The notes under the pieces: model-generated
Told to the model about the DNA's origin: nothing
Database searches by the model: none
The model's input: only the letters and a program-made list of their open reading frames with translations
Shown here: positions 1 to 8,356 of the stretch, piece by piece
How the letters are laid out: every line of letters begins with the position of its first letter
Numbering within the stretch: the first letter of the stretch is position 1
DNA from: Flavobacterium shii
Lineage (GTDB): Bacteria > Bacteroidota > Bacteroidia > Flavobacteriales > Flavobacteriaceae
Assembly (NCBI RefSeq): GCF_025847235.1
Contig: NZ_JAOZEW010000017.1
Coordinates: forward strand, 83,844-147,843
Length of the DNA stretch: 64,000 nt
Reading direction: 5' to 3'
Position numbers and translations under genes: made by a program

Positions 1-447
1 AACAAAGAAGGTAAATTTGAGAAATTCAGATCTAACTTTATCGATGAAAGAAATGAGCCTTTATTCGCTTTCGGTTACGGATTAAGTTATACAGCTTTTG
101 ACTATTCAAACTTGAAAATTTCATCTGATAAAATGAATTTCACGGGAAAATTAAATGTTACTGTTGATGTTACAAACACAGGAAATTATGACGGTAAAGA
201 AGTAGTCCAATTATACATAAGAGATTTAGTAGGATCTGTTACTAGACCAGTAAGAGAATTGAAAGGTTTTCAAAAAATAGACCTTAAAAAAGGAGAAAAA
301 CGAACTGTGAATTTTGAAATTTCTGTTGAAGATTTGAAATTTTATAATTCAGACTTAAAATTTATTGCTGAGCCAGGTCAATTCGATGTTTTCGTTGGAA
401 CTGACTCAAATGCAGAGAAGAAAGTTAGTTTTGAGTTAATCAATTAA
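1..447 (+). CDS. Glycoside hydrolase family 3, C-terminal fragment (5' end outside window)
   Basis: The frame is open from the first base and ends at TAA, so this is the 3' end of a gene that starts before the window. The translation contains FGYGLSYT, the signature closing the second catalytic domain of GH3 enzymes. About 100 residues of fibronectin-III-like sequence follow, the usual C-terminal cap of GH3 beta-glucosidases and beta-xylosidases. Family members are retaining exo-glycosidases, generally periplasmic in Bacteroidota. The substrate cannot be read from this end. A strong hairpin follows the stop, so the gene closes a transcription unit, possibly a polysaccharide locus lying mostly upstream. 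Confidence 0.9.
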   Translation, partial: NKEGKFEKFRSNFIDERNEPLFAFGYGLSYTAFDYSNLKISSDKMNFTGKLNVTVDVTNTGNYDGKEVVQLYIRDLVGSVTRPVRELKGFQKIDLKKGEKRTVNFEISVEDLKFYNSDLKFIAEPGQFDVFVGTDSNAEKKVSFELIN

Positions 448-476
448 AATTGGTTGGTTAGATTGATTCATGTTTT

Positions 477-512
477 GGCCCTTCGTTATTGGTTACGAAG
501 GGCCATTTTTTT
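477..512 (+). terminator. Rho-independent terminator after the GH3 gene
   Basis: A perfect 10-bp stem (GGCCCTTCGT with ACGAAGGGCC) encloses an 8-nt loop and is followed by a run of seven T. It lies 29 bases after the GH3 stop. The longer TTG start possible for the next gene (489) falls inside this hairpin, which argues for the ATG at 537. Confidence 0.9.
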
Positions 513-536
513 AGTTTAAGATTTAAATTTCACACA

Positions 537-1322
537 ATGAATATTATAAAAAGATTTAAAGCATTTTCTTTTATATTGATACTATTTGTTTTTGCTTCTT
601 GCAATGTCACAAAAAATGGTATTGTTGCACATCGTGGAGCATGGAAAAAAAACAATTTACCCGAAAATTCTATAGCATCTCTTAGGCATGCTATCGATTT
701 AAAACTTGCAGGGTCTGAATTTGATGTTGTCATGACAGCCGATGATTCACTTGTAGTAAATCATGATCCACATTACAACAAGTTAATTATCGAGGAAACA
801 AAATACGCCGATTTAATTAAGTTTACACTTTCTAATGGAGAGAAGTTACCAACTTTAAGAGAGTATATTCTAGAAGGGAAAAAGGATAATAAGCGTACAA
901 CTTTGGTATGCGAAATAAAACCTTCGGGAATAAGTAAAGAGAGAGGAAGAAAAATTGCTTTGAAAACCGTTGAAACCGTTAAGAAACTTAAAGCCGAAAA
1001 AATAACTTCTTATATTAGTTTTGATTATGAAATACTAAAACAAATACGGGAAGTAGATAGTAAAACTTCGTTGCAATATCTGGAGGGTAATAAATCTCCA
1101 AAAGAAGTTAAATTAGATAATATTTCGGGAGTTGATTATCATTATTCTGTTTTTAAAAAAAATCCTGATTGGATAAAAGAAGCAAAGGATAATAATATCA
1201 CTTTAAATGTTTGGACAGTCAATGAGGTCGGTGATATGGACTGGATTGTTAAGAATAATTTTAACTATATAACGACCAATGAGCCAGAGTTATTAACTGA
1301 AAGGATAAAAATTAAAAAATAG
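537..1322 (+). CDS. Glycerophosphodiester phosphodiesterase family lipoprotein
   Basis: GDPD-family enzymes hydrolyse glycerophosphodiesters to glycerol-3-phosphate and an alcohol with a TIM-barrel fold. The typical motifs are present: HRGAWKKNNLPENS near the N-terminus, EFDV, and NHDP (metal and catalytic residues). The N-terminus is a lipoprotein signal (ILFVFASCN), so the protein is probably membrane-anchored outside the cytoplasm. I chose the ATG at 537 because the signal peptide begins there and the upstream TTG at 489 lies in the terminator hairpin. It sits between GH3 and GH43 genes on the same strand. That suggests a role near glycan or teichoic-type phosphodiester breakdown, but this is inference. 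Confidence 0.85.
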   Translation: MNIIKRFKAFSFILILFVFASCNVTKNGIVAHRGAWKKNNLPENSIASLRHAIDLKLAGSEFDVVMTADDSLVVNHDPHYNKLIIEETKYADLIKFTLSNGEKLPTLREYILEGKKDNKRTTLVCEIKPSGISKERGRKIALKTVETVKKLKAEKITSYISFDYEILKQIREVDSKTSLQYLEGNKSPKEVKLDNISGVDYHYSVFKKNPDWIKEAKDNNITLNVWTVNEVGDMDWIVKNNFNYITTNEPELLTERIKIKK

Positions 1323-1409
1323 ATTTTTATAAGATTATAATCCGTTGAATAAAATTTTATTGATTATTCCCAACGTATAAGATTCTACTAAACTTATATA
1401 TAAAATAAC

Positions 1410-3344
1410 ATGATGAAAAACATATACAAACTGTGTTTAATAGCATTTTTATTGCTTTTGGTTGGATGTAAAATTAATACATCTGAACCTAAAACAAATC
1501 TTCTTGGAAAAACGGAATGGTTTGATCCTAATAAACCAGCATCAACTTACTGTAATCCAGTAAATATTGGGTACAATTACACGACCGAAAACCACAACGG
1601 CATTCCCGAATCTCGTCGTTCTAGTGCAGATCCGGTTATAATTAATTATAAAGGCGAATATTATTTATTTGCAACAAATCAAGCAGGATTCTTCTGGAGT
1701 AAAGATATGTCCGACTGGAAATTTGTTTATGGTAGTTTTCAAAGGCGTCCAGCCGATGATGATCAATGTGCACCTGCTGCTTGGGTTGTAAATGACACTT
1801 TGTTTTATGTAGGTTCAACCTGGAAAAAAGACCATCCGGTTTGGAAAACAGCCGATCCGAAATCTGGACGATGGTTGCGACATGTTGACACTGCAATGTT
1901 ACCAACTTGGGATCCTGCAATTTTTCAGGATGATGATAAAAAAGTGTATATGTATTACGGTTCAAGCGGGAAATTACCTCTAGTAGGAGCCGAAGTAGAT
2001 TATAAAACATGGTTGCCAAAAGGGAATCAGGAAGATTATAAAAAACTATATGAAGCAACCGAGGTAGAGGATATTCAATATCCATATGGCGAAATGAAAG
2101 CAGTTGTGAATCTAGATCCTACAGCACATGGATGGGAACGTTTTGGACCTAATAACGATATGGAACCTGCACCTTGGGGTAATTTTATTGAAGGAGCCTG
2201 GATGACCAAACACAATGGAAAATATTATATGCAATATGGAGCTCCGGCAACAGAGTTTAAAGGCTATGCCAATGGTGTTCATGTAGGCGATAATCCGCTA
2301 GGACCATTTGTGTATCAAAAACACAACCCGATGTCGTACAAACCAGGAGGTTTTGTAATAGGAGCAGGACACGGAAATACTTTTGCCGATAATTATGGGA
2401 ATTACTGGAATACCGGAACGTGCAAAATTTCGATAAAAGACCGTTTTGAGCGTCGTATCGATATGTTTCCGGCAGGATTTGATAAAGATGATGTAATGTA
2501 TTCTATTACATCTTACGGAGATTTTCCAATCGTATTGCCAACAAAACAAAGAGATCAGACTAAAGGAGCTTCTGCAGGCTGGATGTTACTTTCGTATAAA
2601 AAACCAGTGACTGTTTCTTCTTCAGAGGAATGTATGGAAGTTCAAACACATAGAGTTGATACTGGTGGAAAAAAAGTATTTGAAAAAATTTGCTATGATG
2701 CTAAGAATTTAACCGATGAAGATATTCAGACGTATTGGTCTGCAAAAACAAGTAATTCGGACGAATGGTTGCAACTAGATTTAGGCAGAAAAATGCAAAT
2801 AAATGCTTTGCAAATAAATTATGCCGATCATAAAGCAACGCAATACAATAAGGCAATGGATATTTATTATCAATATAGAATCTATATGTCTGATGATGCC
2901 ATAAACTGGACTTTGGTTGTAGATAAATCCAAGAATGATAAAGACGCTCCTCACGATTATGTAGAACTAACAAAAGCAATTAAGGCTCGCTACATAAAAA
3001 TGGAAAATATTCATAACGCATCAGGATTATTTGCAGTGTCGGATTTCAGAGTCTTTGGAAATGGATTATTAGAAAAACCAAAGTCAGTTTCTGAATTTAA
3101 AGTAGAAAGAAATTTCTCAGATTCTCGTAATGCAATGATTCATTGGAAGAAACAATCAGATGCAATTGGTTATACTATTTATTACGGAATTGAACCTGAT
3201 AAATTGTACAACAGTATAATGGTTTATGATGAAAGTTCATATGACTTTAGAGGTTTAGATAAAGGAACTAAGTATTATTTTACAATTGAAGCTTTTAATG
3301 AAAATGGTATTAGTGTGAAAAATGAGATTATCGAAGTGAAATAA
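1410..3344 (+). CDS. GH43-type glycosidase lipoprotein with F5/8 type C and fibronectin III domains
   Basis: The product has 644 residues and starts with a lipoprotein signal (LLLLVGCK). Residues about 75-400 resemble the five-bladed propeller of GH43 (arabinanases, xylosidases, galactosidases). The three expected acidic residues are visible: SADPV (base), WDPAI (pKa modulator) and IEGAWM (acid). Residues about 420-550 look like an F5/8 type C (discoidin) carbohydrate-binding domain, with WLQLDLG and RYIKMENI. The last 90 residues look like a fibronectin III domain. ATG codons at 1410 and 1413 are both possible starts. The subfamily and substrate are not resolved from the sequence. Confidence 0.85.
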   Translation: MMKNIYKLCLIAFLLLLVGCKINTSEPKTNLLGKTEWFDPNKPASTYCNPVNIGYNYTTENHNGIPESRRSSADPVIINYKGEYYLFATNQAGFFWSKDMSDWKFVYGSFQRRPADDDQCAPAAWVVNDTLFYVGSTWKKDHPVWKTADPKSGRWLRHVDTAMLPTWDPAIFQDDDKKVYMYYGSSGKLPLVGAEVDYKTWLPKGNQEDYKKLYEATEVEDIQYPYGEMKAVVNLDPTAHGWERFGPNNDMEPAPWGNFIEGAWMTKHNGKYYMQYGAPATEFKGYANGVHVGDNPLGPFVYQKHNPMSYKPGGFVIGAGHGNTFADNYGNYWNTGTCKISIKDRFERRIDMFPAGFDKDDVMYSITSYGDFPIVLPTKQRDQTKGASAGWMLLSYKKPVTVSSSEECMEVQTHRVDTGGKKVFEKICYDAKNLTDEDIQTYWSAKTSNSDEWLQLDLGRKMQINALQINYADHKATQYNKAMDIYYQYRIYMSDDAINWTLVVDKSKNDKDAPHDYVELTKAIKARYIKMENIHNASGLFAVSDFRVFGNGLLEKPKSVSEFKVERNFSDSRNAMIHWKKQSDAIGYTIYYGIEPDKLYNSIMVYDESSYDFRGLDKGTKYYFTIEAFNENGISVKNEIIEVK

Positions 3345-3494
3345 TTTTTATTTAATCTAGCGAAAAGGTTTGGAAAATCCAGCTGAGTTGTAAAGAATTT
3401 TGTTCCTTTGCTTAAAGACCAAAAAAATGCCGAAAACCTGTTTTTTTGGCAAAAAAAGAGAATAAGTAACCTCAAAAAAAATGCTATATAACCA

Positions 3495-4877
3495 ATGAAA
3501 AAAACATCTTTATTAACTGTTTTATTTTTAACAGGATTAGTGTCATTTGGACAAACTCCAGATGAGAAAAATATTAAATCAATTTACAAATCAGCTTTAA
3601 CCAATTCAAAATGTTATACTTGGTTAGAGTATTTATCAAATGATATTGGAAGCCGATTATCAGGCTCTACAAATGCTGCTGAAGCAGTACAATACACAAA
3701 AAATCAATTAGAAAGTATTGGGCTGGACAGAGTATATCTTCAAGAAGTAATGGTACCACATTGGGTTCGTGGAGAAAAAGAAACAGCTTATATTTTAGAT
3801 AATAAAACAAAAACTGTTGTGCCAATTACTGCTTTGGGAGGTTCGATTGCTACACCAAAAACAGGAATTACTGCCGAAGTAATAGAGGTACAAGGGATTA
3901 AAGAATTAAATGATCTGGGAGCTAAAGTAAAAGGTAAAATAGTGTTCTTTAACAGACCTATGGATCCTGAAAATGTTGAAACTTTTAAATCATACGGAGG
4001 TTGTGTTGACCAAAGATATGCTGGTGCAAAAGAAGCAGCTAAATTTGGTGCAGTAGGAACAATCGTTCGTTCGATGAATTTAAGATTAGATGATTTCCCT
4101 CATACAGGAGTTCAAAGTTATGGTGATTTACCAAAATCTGAGTATATACCAACAGCTGCAATTAGTACTAATGGAGCCGAATTATTGAGTAAATCATTAA
4201 AACAAAATCCAACTTTAAAATTTTATTTTAAACAATCTTGTGAGCAATTACCAGACGTATTATCTCATAACGTAATTGGAGAAATGAAAGGAACTGAGCA
4301 TCCAGAAAATATTATGATTGTTGGTGGACACCTTGATTCTTGGGATTTGGCAGATGGTTCTCATGATGATGGAGCTGGTGTAGTACAAAGTATGGAAGTG
4401 GTTCGTATCCTTAAAAATCTAGGTTACAAACCTAAAAATACAATTCGTGTTGTCTTATTCATGAATGAGGAAAACGGAGGTAAAGGTGGAGCCATGTACG
4501 AAGAAATGGCACAAAAAAATAAAGAAAATCATATTTTTGCTTTAGAGAGCGATTCAGGAGGATTTAGTCCAAGAGGATTCTCTTTTGAAACTGATGATGA
4601 TAACTTCAAGAAAATAGAAAGCTATAAAGGCTTATTTGAGCCTTATTTAATTCATAGTTTTGTAAAAGGGCACAGTGGTTCGGATATTGGACATTTAACG
4701 TCGACTAAGCCGCTTGTTAAAGCTGGTTTAAAACCAGATTCACAACGCTATTTTGATTATCACCATGCTGCAAACGATAAATTTGATGCAATAAACAAAA
4801 GAGAATTAGAACTTGGAGCAGCAACAATGGCTTCATTAGTATATCTTATTGATCAAAACGGAATCTTGACAAAATAG
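3495..4877 (+). CDS. Secreted M28-family metallopeptidase with PA domain (carboxypeptidase Q-like)
   Basis: The signal peptide (LFLTGLVSFGQ) predicts export. A protease-associated (PA) domain lies at about residues 125-245. The M28 catalytic core follows with the two-zinc ligands in order: GGHLDSWD (His, Asp), HDDGAG (bridging Asp), MNEENGG (Glu pair), ESDSGG (Asp) and YHHAANDKFD (His). The length of 460 residues and the architecture match bacterial relatives of plasma glutamate carboxypeptidase, which remove amino acids from small peptides. The gene stands alone, ends at a hairpin terminator, and faces the creD operon convergently. No exact -7 promoter element was found in the 150-bp upstream gap. 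Confidence 0.9.
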   Translation: MKKTSLLTVLFLTGLVSFGQTPDEKNIKSIYKSALTNSKCYTWLEYLSNDIGSRLSGSTNAAEAVQYTKNQLESIGLDRVYLQEVMVPHWVRGEKETAYILDNKTKTVVPITALGGSIATPKTGITAEVIEVQGIKELNDLGAKVKGKIVFFNRPMDPENVETFKSYGGCVDQRYAGAKEAAKFGAVGTIVRSMNLRLDDFPHTGVQSYGDLPKSEYIPTAAISTNGAELLSKSLKQNPTLKFYFKQSCEQLPDVLSHNVIGEMKGTEHPENIMIVGGHLDSWDLADGSHDDGAGVVQSMEVVRILKNLGYKPKNTIRVVLFMNEENGGKGGAMYEEMAQKNKENHIFALESDSGGFSPRGFSFETDDDNFKKIESYKGLFEPYLIHSFVKGHSGSDIGHLTSTKPLVKAGLKPDSQRYFDYHHAANDKFDAINKRELELGAATMASLVYLIDQNGILTK

Positions 4878-4894
4878 TCTCATTATTTATAGAT

Positions 4895-4937
4895 AAAAGC
4901 AAAGCCACTTAATTATATAAGTGGTTTTTGCTTTTTA
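4895..4937 (+). terminator. Terminator of the M28 peptidase gene
   Basis: Inverted repeat around AAGCAAAGCCACTTA and TAAGTGGTTTTTGCTT, with one bulge and a 6-nt loop. The descending arm is T-rich. It starts 17 bases after the stop codon. Confidence 0.8.
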
Positions 4938-4989
4938 TAGACTTCAGACATAGTTTTAACTTTAAAAGTTAATAAAACCATTTAAAACC

Positions 4990-5060
4990 ACGTAAGCGAT
5001 TTAAGGAAATATAAGTTTTTAAACACTTCTCTTAAATGAACTTATATCAGTTACATAGTT
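4990..5060. repeat. Imperfect inverted repeat with ATATAAGTT arms
   Basis: ATATAAGTT at 5009-5017 is matched by AACTTATAT at 5039-5047. Together with the flanking CACGTAAGCG this looks like a decayed copy of a Flavobacterium intergenic repeat. Only one copy is in the window, so the family assignment is inference. Confidence 0.4.
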
Positions 5061-5123
5061 GTTTTAAGCTAAAGAAAATTTCTATAGGTTTGAGAGGTTT
5101 TAATAGATGTTGTCTAATCTTAA

Positions 5124-6476
5124 TTATTTACCCCAGTCTATCTTTCGGGAAAAATACATTACGGCTGCAAGAATTAAAAATAACCCTACGCTGCCTACCA
5201 ATAGCGCATAATTCTCTAATTGGATTATAACATAGATAAAAGTGTACAGTCCTGTGAGTGAAAAGCCAATAAACATTGGGAACTTTCTATTCTTTAAAAT
5301 CGAAAATGAATAAGCAGTAATAAGCGATACAACGGCTATTCCAGATAAAACATAAGCTTTTGTGAAATTACTGTGCTCAGTTATTGAGATTAAAAGAGTG
5401 TAAAACATAATTAACGCCAAACCAATCATGGAATATTGGAAAATATGGATGCTTATTTTACTCATATTCTGGATTAAAAAGAATATCAAAAACGTAAGTC
5501 CTATAACCAGAAAACCATATTTAGATGCACGTTCATTTTGTTGGTACTGATCTATCGGAATCACAAAGTCTACTCCAAAGCTATAGGTGTTTAAGTCAGG
5601 TAAAATATCAAAGGCTTGTTGTGAAAAGGCTCTGTTGATATGCAAAATTTTCCAATTTGCTGTAAAGCCAGTTTTAGTTATCTTTTTAGTTTTATCATCT
5701 GGGAGGAAATTCCCTGTAAAACTTGGTGAAGTCCAATTTGATTTCATGCTTACCTTGGTAGTTTTCCCGATTGGAACTATTTTTATTTGTTCGCTACCGT
5801 TATAAGTAATATCAAAATTAAAATTTGAATTAGATCCAAAAAATATTTTTGTCAAATCAACATACCTCGTTTCAAGTGCTTCGGTGTTATCAAGTTTAGT
5901 AGAGTTATATACAGGTTCAAAAGTATAGTTTGTACCTCCGAGTTTAATTTTAACCTCATCTTTTATACTTTTTAGATTAGTGGTCTTAATTAAAATTGTT
6001 GCTTTATCCCATTGTATATTTTCGTTGGCAATATTCTTAATACCGAAATTAGGTTGCACATAATTACCTTTAAATTTCATATTGGTGGTAAAAACTGCCG
6101 CTTCATAATTATTTCGATTAAGAATTTTAGTATTTGTATCCGAATTAATATCTAATTCTTCAGGAAAAAAATAGGCATATTTTGTTGATGCTACTTTTTG
6201 CTTCACAGTTTCTTTAGTTTTTTCATTTACAGTCACCGTTTCTTCATAAGATGTATATGGAATTTTTAATATTGGCCCATAGATATATACATCTTGACCC
6301 CATTTATCATTAATTTCGGCAATGACCCCATTTTGTCTTGAGGAACGTTCCGAGATTAAACTTTTTACATATTCTAGTGGGATAAGTAAGAATAATGTAA
6401 GTAAACCAACCATAATCATTTTGGCTGTGTTTGACTGAAAAATTGAATTTGATTTTGGTGTTTCTTGTGTTTCCAT
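5124..6476 (-). CDS. creD: CreD family inner membrane protein
   Basis: The 450-residue product has one membrane segment near the N-terminus (MIMVGLLTLFLLIPL), a long extracytoplasmic beta-rich region (residues about 45-300), and five or six packed membrane helices at the C-terminus. This is the CreD layout. In enterobacteria CreD is controlled by CreBC and linked to envelope integrity and tolerance of colicin and beta-lactam stress; its biochemical role is unknown. Here it is the last gene of a three-gene operon (21-bp gap to the gene before it). No CreBC system is nearby. Instead, a shared palindrome and a small winged-helix regulator in the next operon suggest the control. Confidence 0.88.
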   Translation of the reverse strand: METQETPKSNSIFQSNTAKMIMVGLLTLFLLIPLEYVKSLISERSSRQNGVIAEINDKWGQDVYIYGPILKIPYTSYEETVTVNEKTKETVKQKVASTKYAYFFPEELDINSDTNTKILNRNNYEAAVFTTNMKFKGNYVQPNFGIKNIANENIQWDKATILIKTTNLKSIKDEVKIKLGGTNYTFEPVYNSTKLDNTEALETRYVDLTKIFFGSNSNFNFDITYNGSEQIKIVPIGKTTKVSMKSNWTSPSFTGNFLPDDKTKKITKTGFTANWKILHINRAFSQQAFDILPDLNTYSFGVDFVIPIDQYQQNERASKYGFLVIGLTFLIFFLIQNMSKISIHIFQYSMIGLALIMFYTLLISITEHSNFTKAYVLSGIAVVSLITAYSFSILKNRKFPMFIGFSLTGLYTFIYVIIQLENYALLVGSVGLFLILAAVMYFSRKIDWGK

Positions 6477-6497
6477 TGTAAAATTATTTAAAGATTT

Positions 6498-6815
6498 TTA
6501 TAATAAATTAAGCTTCATTATGATTGTATAGTATAAAAGTGCAATCGGGATATTAGATAATAGAATTAAAATTTTGCAGCCTATATATTCTCTTTGATTT
6601 GGTAACTTAATGAAGCTTCCCAGTAAATGAAACAACATTATAACATTAAGAAATAAAGCTGCAACAGTAAAAAGAAACCCGACAATTAGTATGTAAGAGT
6701 TGTCTTTTACAAGCACATATAGTGTAAATAAAATAGAGCAGATTATAAAACTCCCAACTGTTAACTCAATTGCAGGTCTGCCCTCAAATGCTTCTTCGGT
6801 AATGGTATTTTTCAT
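6498..6815 (-). CDS. Small three-helix membrane protein in the creD operon
   Basis: The 105-residue product has three strongly hydrophobic stretches (about residues 18-37, 42-68 and 82-104) and short charged loops, so it is probably an integral inner membrane protein. I recognise no family. It begins 4 bases after the Coq4-like gene and ends 21 bases before creD, so the three genes are almost certainly co-transcribed. Co-occurrence suggests a partner or accessory of CreD, but nothing in the sequence gives a reaction. Confidence 0.7.
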   Translation of the reverse strand: MKNTITEEAFEGRPAIELTVGSFIICSILFTLYVLVKDNSYILIVGFLFTVAALFLNVIMLFHLLGSFIKLPNQREYIGCKILILLSNIPIALLYYTIIMKLNLL

Positions 6816-6819
6816 GGTT

Positions 6820-7272
6820 TTAAATTTTAAAAGTTTTTTGGATTGATGAAATAGGTGTTAATAACATTTTGGAGAAATCCAGATAATAAAAAGGCATCGC
6901 ATTTCTTCCTTTTTTATATTGTTTAAAAAAATAACCCAGTCGAGTAGGATAGAAGATAGTTCCCGATAGAATCACCATAAACAAATACAAGCTCTTTTTA
7001 CGATTACCCAAAAGATAATATTGCATTCCAATTTCTTCTATAACAGTAGTCCCTGTGTTTGTTAAAACATGAATGATATCATGATCTTCTAATTTGGCTT
7101 GGATATCAAAATTGTTTCTACGTAGAAAATCGCCTAATCTATATCCCAAACTTTCTTTGGGAAATGTGAGTAATTCGGTTTTGTTAATCTCCCATGGGAC
7201 ATTTTTTTTTATGTATTTCTGATACGGTTTTCGGGACCATTCATACATTTTTTCTATTACTATATCTCTCAT
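6820..7272 (-). CDS. Coq4-like protein, first gene of the creD operon
   Basis: The 150-residue product carries the Coq4 hallmark HDIIHVL followed eleven residues later by EE (HDxxHx11E metal-binding motif), at about residues 83-98. In eukaryotes Coq4 acts in ubiquinone synthesis and binds long prenyl lipids through a hydrophobic tunnel. Flavobacteria use menaquinone and no quinone genes are nearby, so a role in quinone synthesis is doubtful; binding a polyprenyl or other envelope lipid is a reasonable guess. The C-terminal half has a hydrophobic stretch (LYLFMVILSGTIFY). A palindrome shared with the next operon lies 26 bases before the start. Confidence 0.75.
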   Translation of the reverse strand: MRDIVIEKMYEWSRKPYQKYIKKNVPWEINKTELLTFPKESLGYRLGDFLRRNNFDIQAKLEDHDIIHVLTNTGTTVIEEIGMQYYLLGNRKKSLYLFMVILSGTIFYPTRLGYFFKQYKKGRNAMPFYYLDFSKMLLTPISSIQKTFKI

Positions 7273-7298
7273 ATTTAATGCGTTTAGTTTTTTAAAAG

Positions 7299-7317
7299 TA
7301 CTTTGTATTTCAAAGTA
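7299..7317. promoter_or_regulatory. Palindromic operator candidate, copy 1 (before the Coq4-like gene)
   Basis: TACTTTG-TATTT-CAAAGTA: perfect 7-bp arms with a 5-bp AT centre. The same arms and spacing recur at 8969-8987. It lies 26 bases upstream of the first gene of the Coq4/CreD operon and 18 bases after the regulator's stop codon. Confidence 0.7.
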
Positions 7318-7335
7318 ACGGAGTAAAAAAAAGGC

Positions 7336-7632
7336 TCACTTCTTCTGTATTAATTTTTCAAGTGCATCTATATGAGATACAAACGCTTTTTTACCTTCTT
7401 TGGTAACCCTATAACTTGTGTTGGGTTTTTTGCCGATAAATTGTTTTTGTATTTCGATATAGTTTTCAAGTTCCAATGCCTTAGCATGGCTTGCAAGATT
7501 ACCATCTGTAACGCCTAGAAGCTCTTTCAGAGTGCTAAAATCAGCCGAATCATTGACCATCAATACAGACATGATTCCAAGTCGAATTCGATGGTCAAAG
7601 GCCTTATTTATATTTTGAATGATGCTTTTCAA
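7336..7632 (-). CDS. Winged-helix transcriptional regulator (HTH_34/MarR-ArsR-like), TTG start
   Basis: The whole 98-residue product is one winged-helix domain: RLGIMSVLMV (helix 1), DFSTLKELLGVTDGNLASHAKALE (turn and recognition helix), then a basic wing (QFIGKKPNTSYRVTKEGKKAF). This type usually binds palindromic operators as a dimer, often close to its own operon. The start is TTG, three bases after the stop of the preceding gene; no in-frame ATG sits at a sensible place. It is the third gene of the operon and lies between the two palindromes that I propose it binds. No metal or redox cysteine is visible, so the inducing signal is unknown. Confidence 0.85.
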   Translation of the reverse strand: MKSIIQNINKAFDHRIRLGIMSVLMVNDSADFSTLKELLGVTDGNLASHAKALELENYIEIQKQFIGKKPNTSYRVTKEGKKAFVSHIDALEKLIQKK

Positions 7633-7635
7633 TTT

Positions 7636-8325
7636 TTAATAGGTATCAATTACGGTTTTTAATAATTTTGAATCTGCGATGTTCGAAGGAGATATTACAT
7701 TTTCTTCAAGCGGAATATTATTTCCGTATCGTTCTTTTAATTTAGCTTTAACTCTTTCGTCTTTTAGATTAAAATCTTTCAGTTTTTGTAACGGACACAA
7801 TTCGATACCAGCACCATTTTTATATATCTTCCAAATTAATTCGGAGCAATAAATTTTATCATCAGACCAGGCAAAATAAGAATCGTAATCTTTATTGAGA
7901 AAATTTCGACTGTAAATCTCCATTTTTTCAATAGTTGTAGGGGTTAGAGCTGTTGAATCTTTTAATCTCTTTACAATAAACTTTTCGTCTTTTCCTTGCT
8001 TAATCCATTCTATAAGAGGAGTTAGTTTTACTGGTTCTACAGCTTCAAAAACCAACTGTTTACCATCTATAATATAAACTATTCCACAATGAGAAAATTT
8101 GGAGTTGGTAGCAATTTGTATTGCTTCGGCCTGACTGGAAAGAGAGGTTTGGAAAACTAAATCACCTGCCTGAATTTTATCTAATTGTAGGTTTTTTAAT
8201 TTTGGATCTTCAGTGGTTGTTTTCGAAAATGGGTCGACAGGAAAAAATTGTTTTGTTATATATAATGCACAACAAAAGCTGATTATTAAGGTAACACCGG
8301 CAAAAATATATTTTAATTTTTTCAT
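7636..8325 (-). CDS. YiiX/YebB-like permuted NlpC/P60 cysteine hydrolase
   Basis: The 229-residue product has an N-terminal hydrophobic signal or anchor (YIFAGVTLIISFCCALYI). The permuted NlpC/P60 core follows: AGDLVFQTS, a catalytic His in FSHCGIV, an acidic residue in FEAVEPV, and the nucleophile Cys in YCSELIWKIYKN near residue 150. Members cleave amide or thioester bonds in peptidoglycan, lipids or acyl-protein links. The N-terminus predicts action outside the cytoplasm. The gene lies between a membrane protein and the winged-helix regulator in one operon, which supports an envelope-related role together with CreD. Confidence 0.82.
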   Translation of the reverse strand: MKKLKYIFAGVTLIISFCCALYITKQFFPVDPFSKTTTEDPKLKNLQLDKIQAGDLVFQTSLSSQAEAIQIATNSKFSHCGIVYIIDGKQLVFEAVEPVKLTPLIEWIKQGKDEKFIVKRLKDSTALTPTTIEKMEIYSRNFLNKDYDSYFAWSDDKIYCSELIWKIYKNGAGIELCPLQKLKDFNLKDERVKAKLKERYGNNIPLEENVISPSNIADSKLLKTVIDTY

Positions 8326-8356
8326 GTTTTTATTTTTTAATGGTAGTGATTAAAAA

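Noticed and set aside
489..536. N-terminal extension of the glycerophosphodiesterase to a TTG
   Set aside because: The extension lies in the terminator hairpin, and a clear lipoprotein signal begins at the ATG at 537.
5036..5230. 64-codon frame downstream of the M28 gene (plus)
   Set aside because: It overlaps the end of creD on the opposite strand and an inverted repeat; no coding features.
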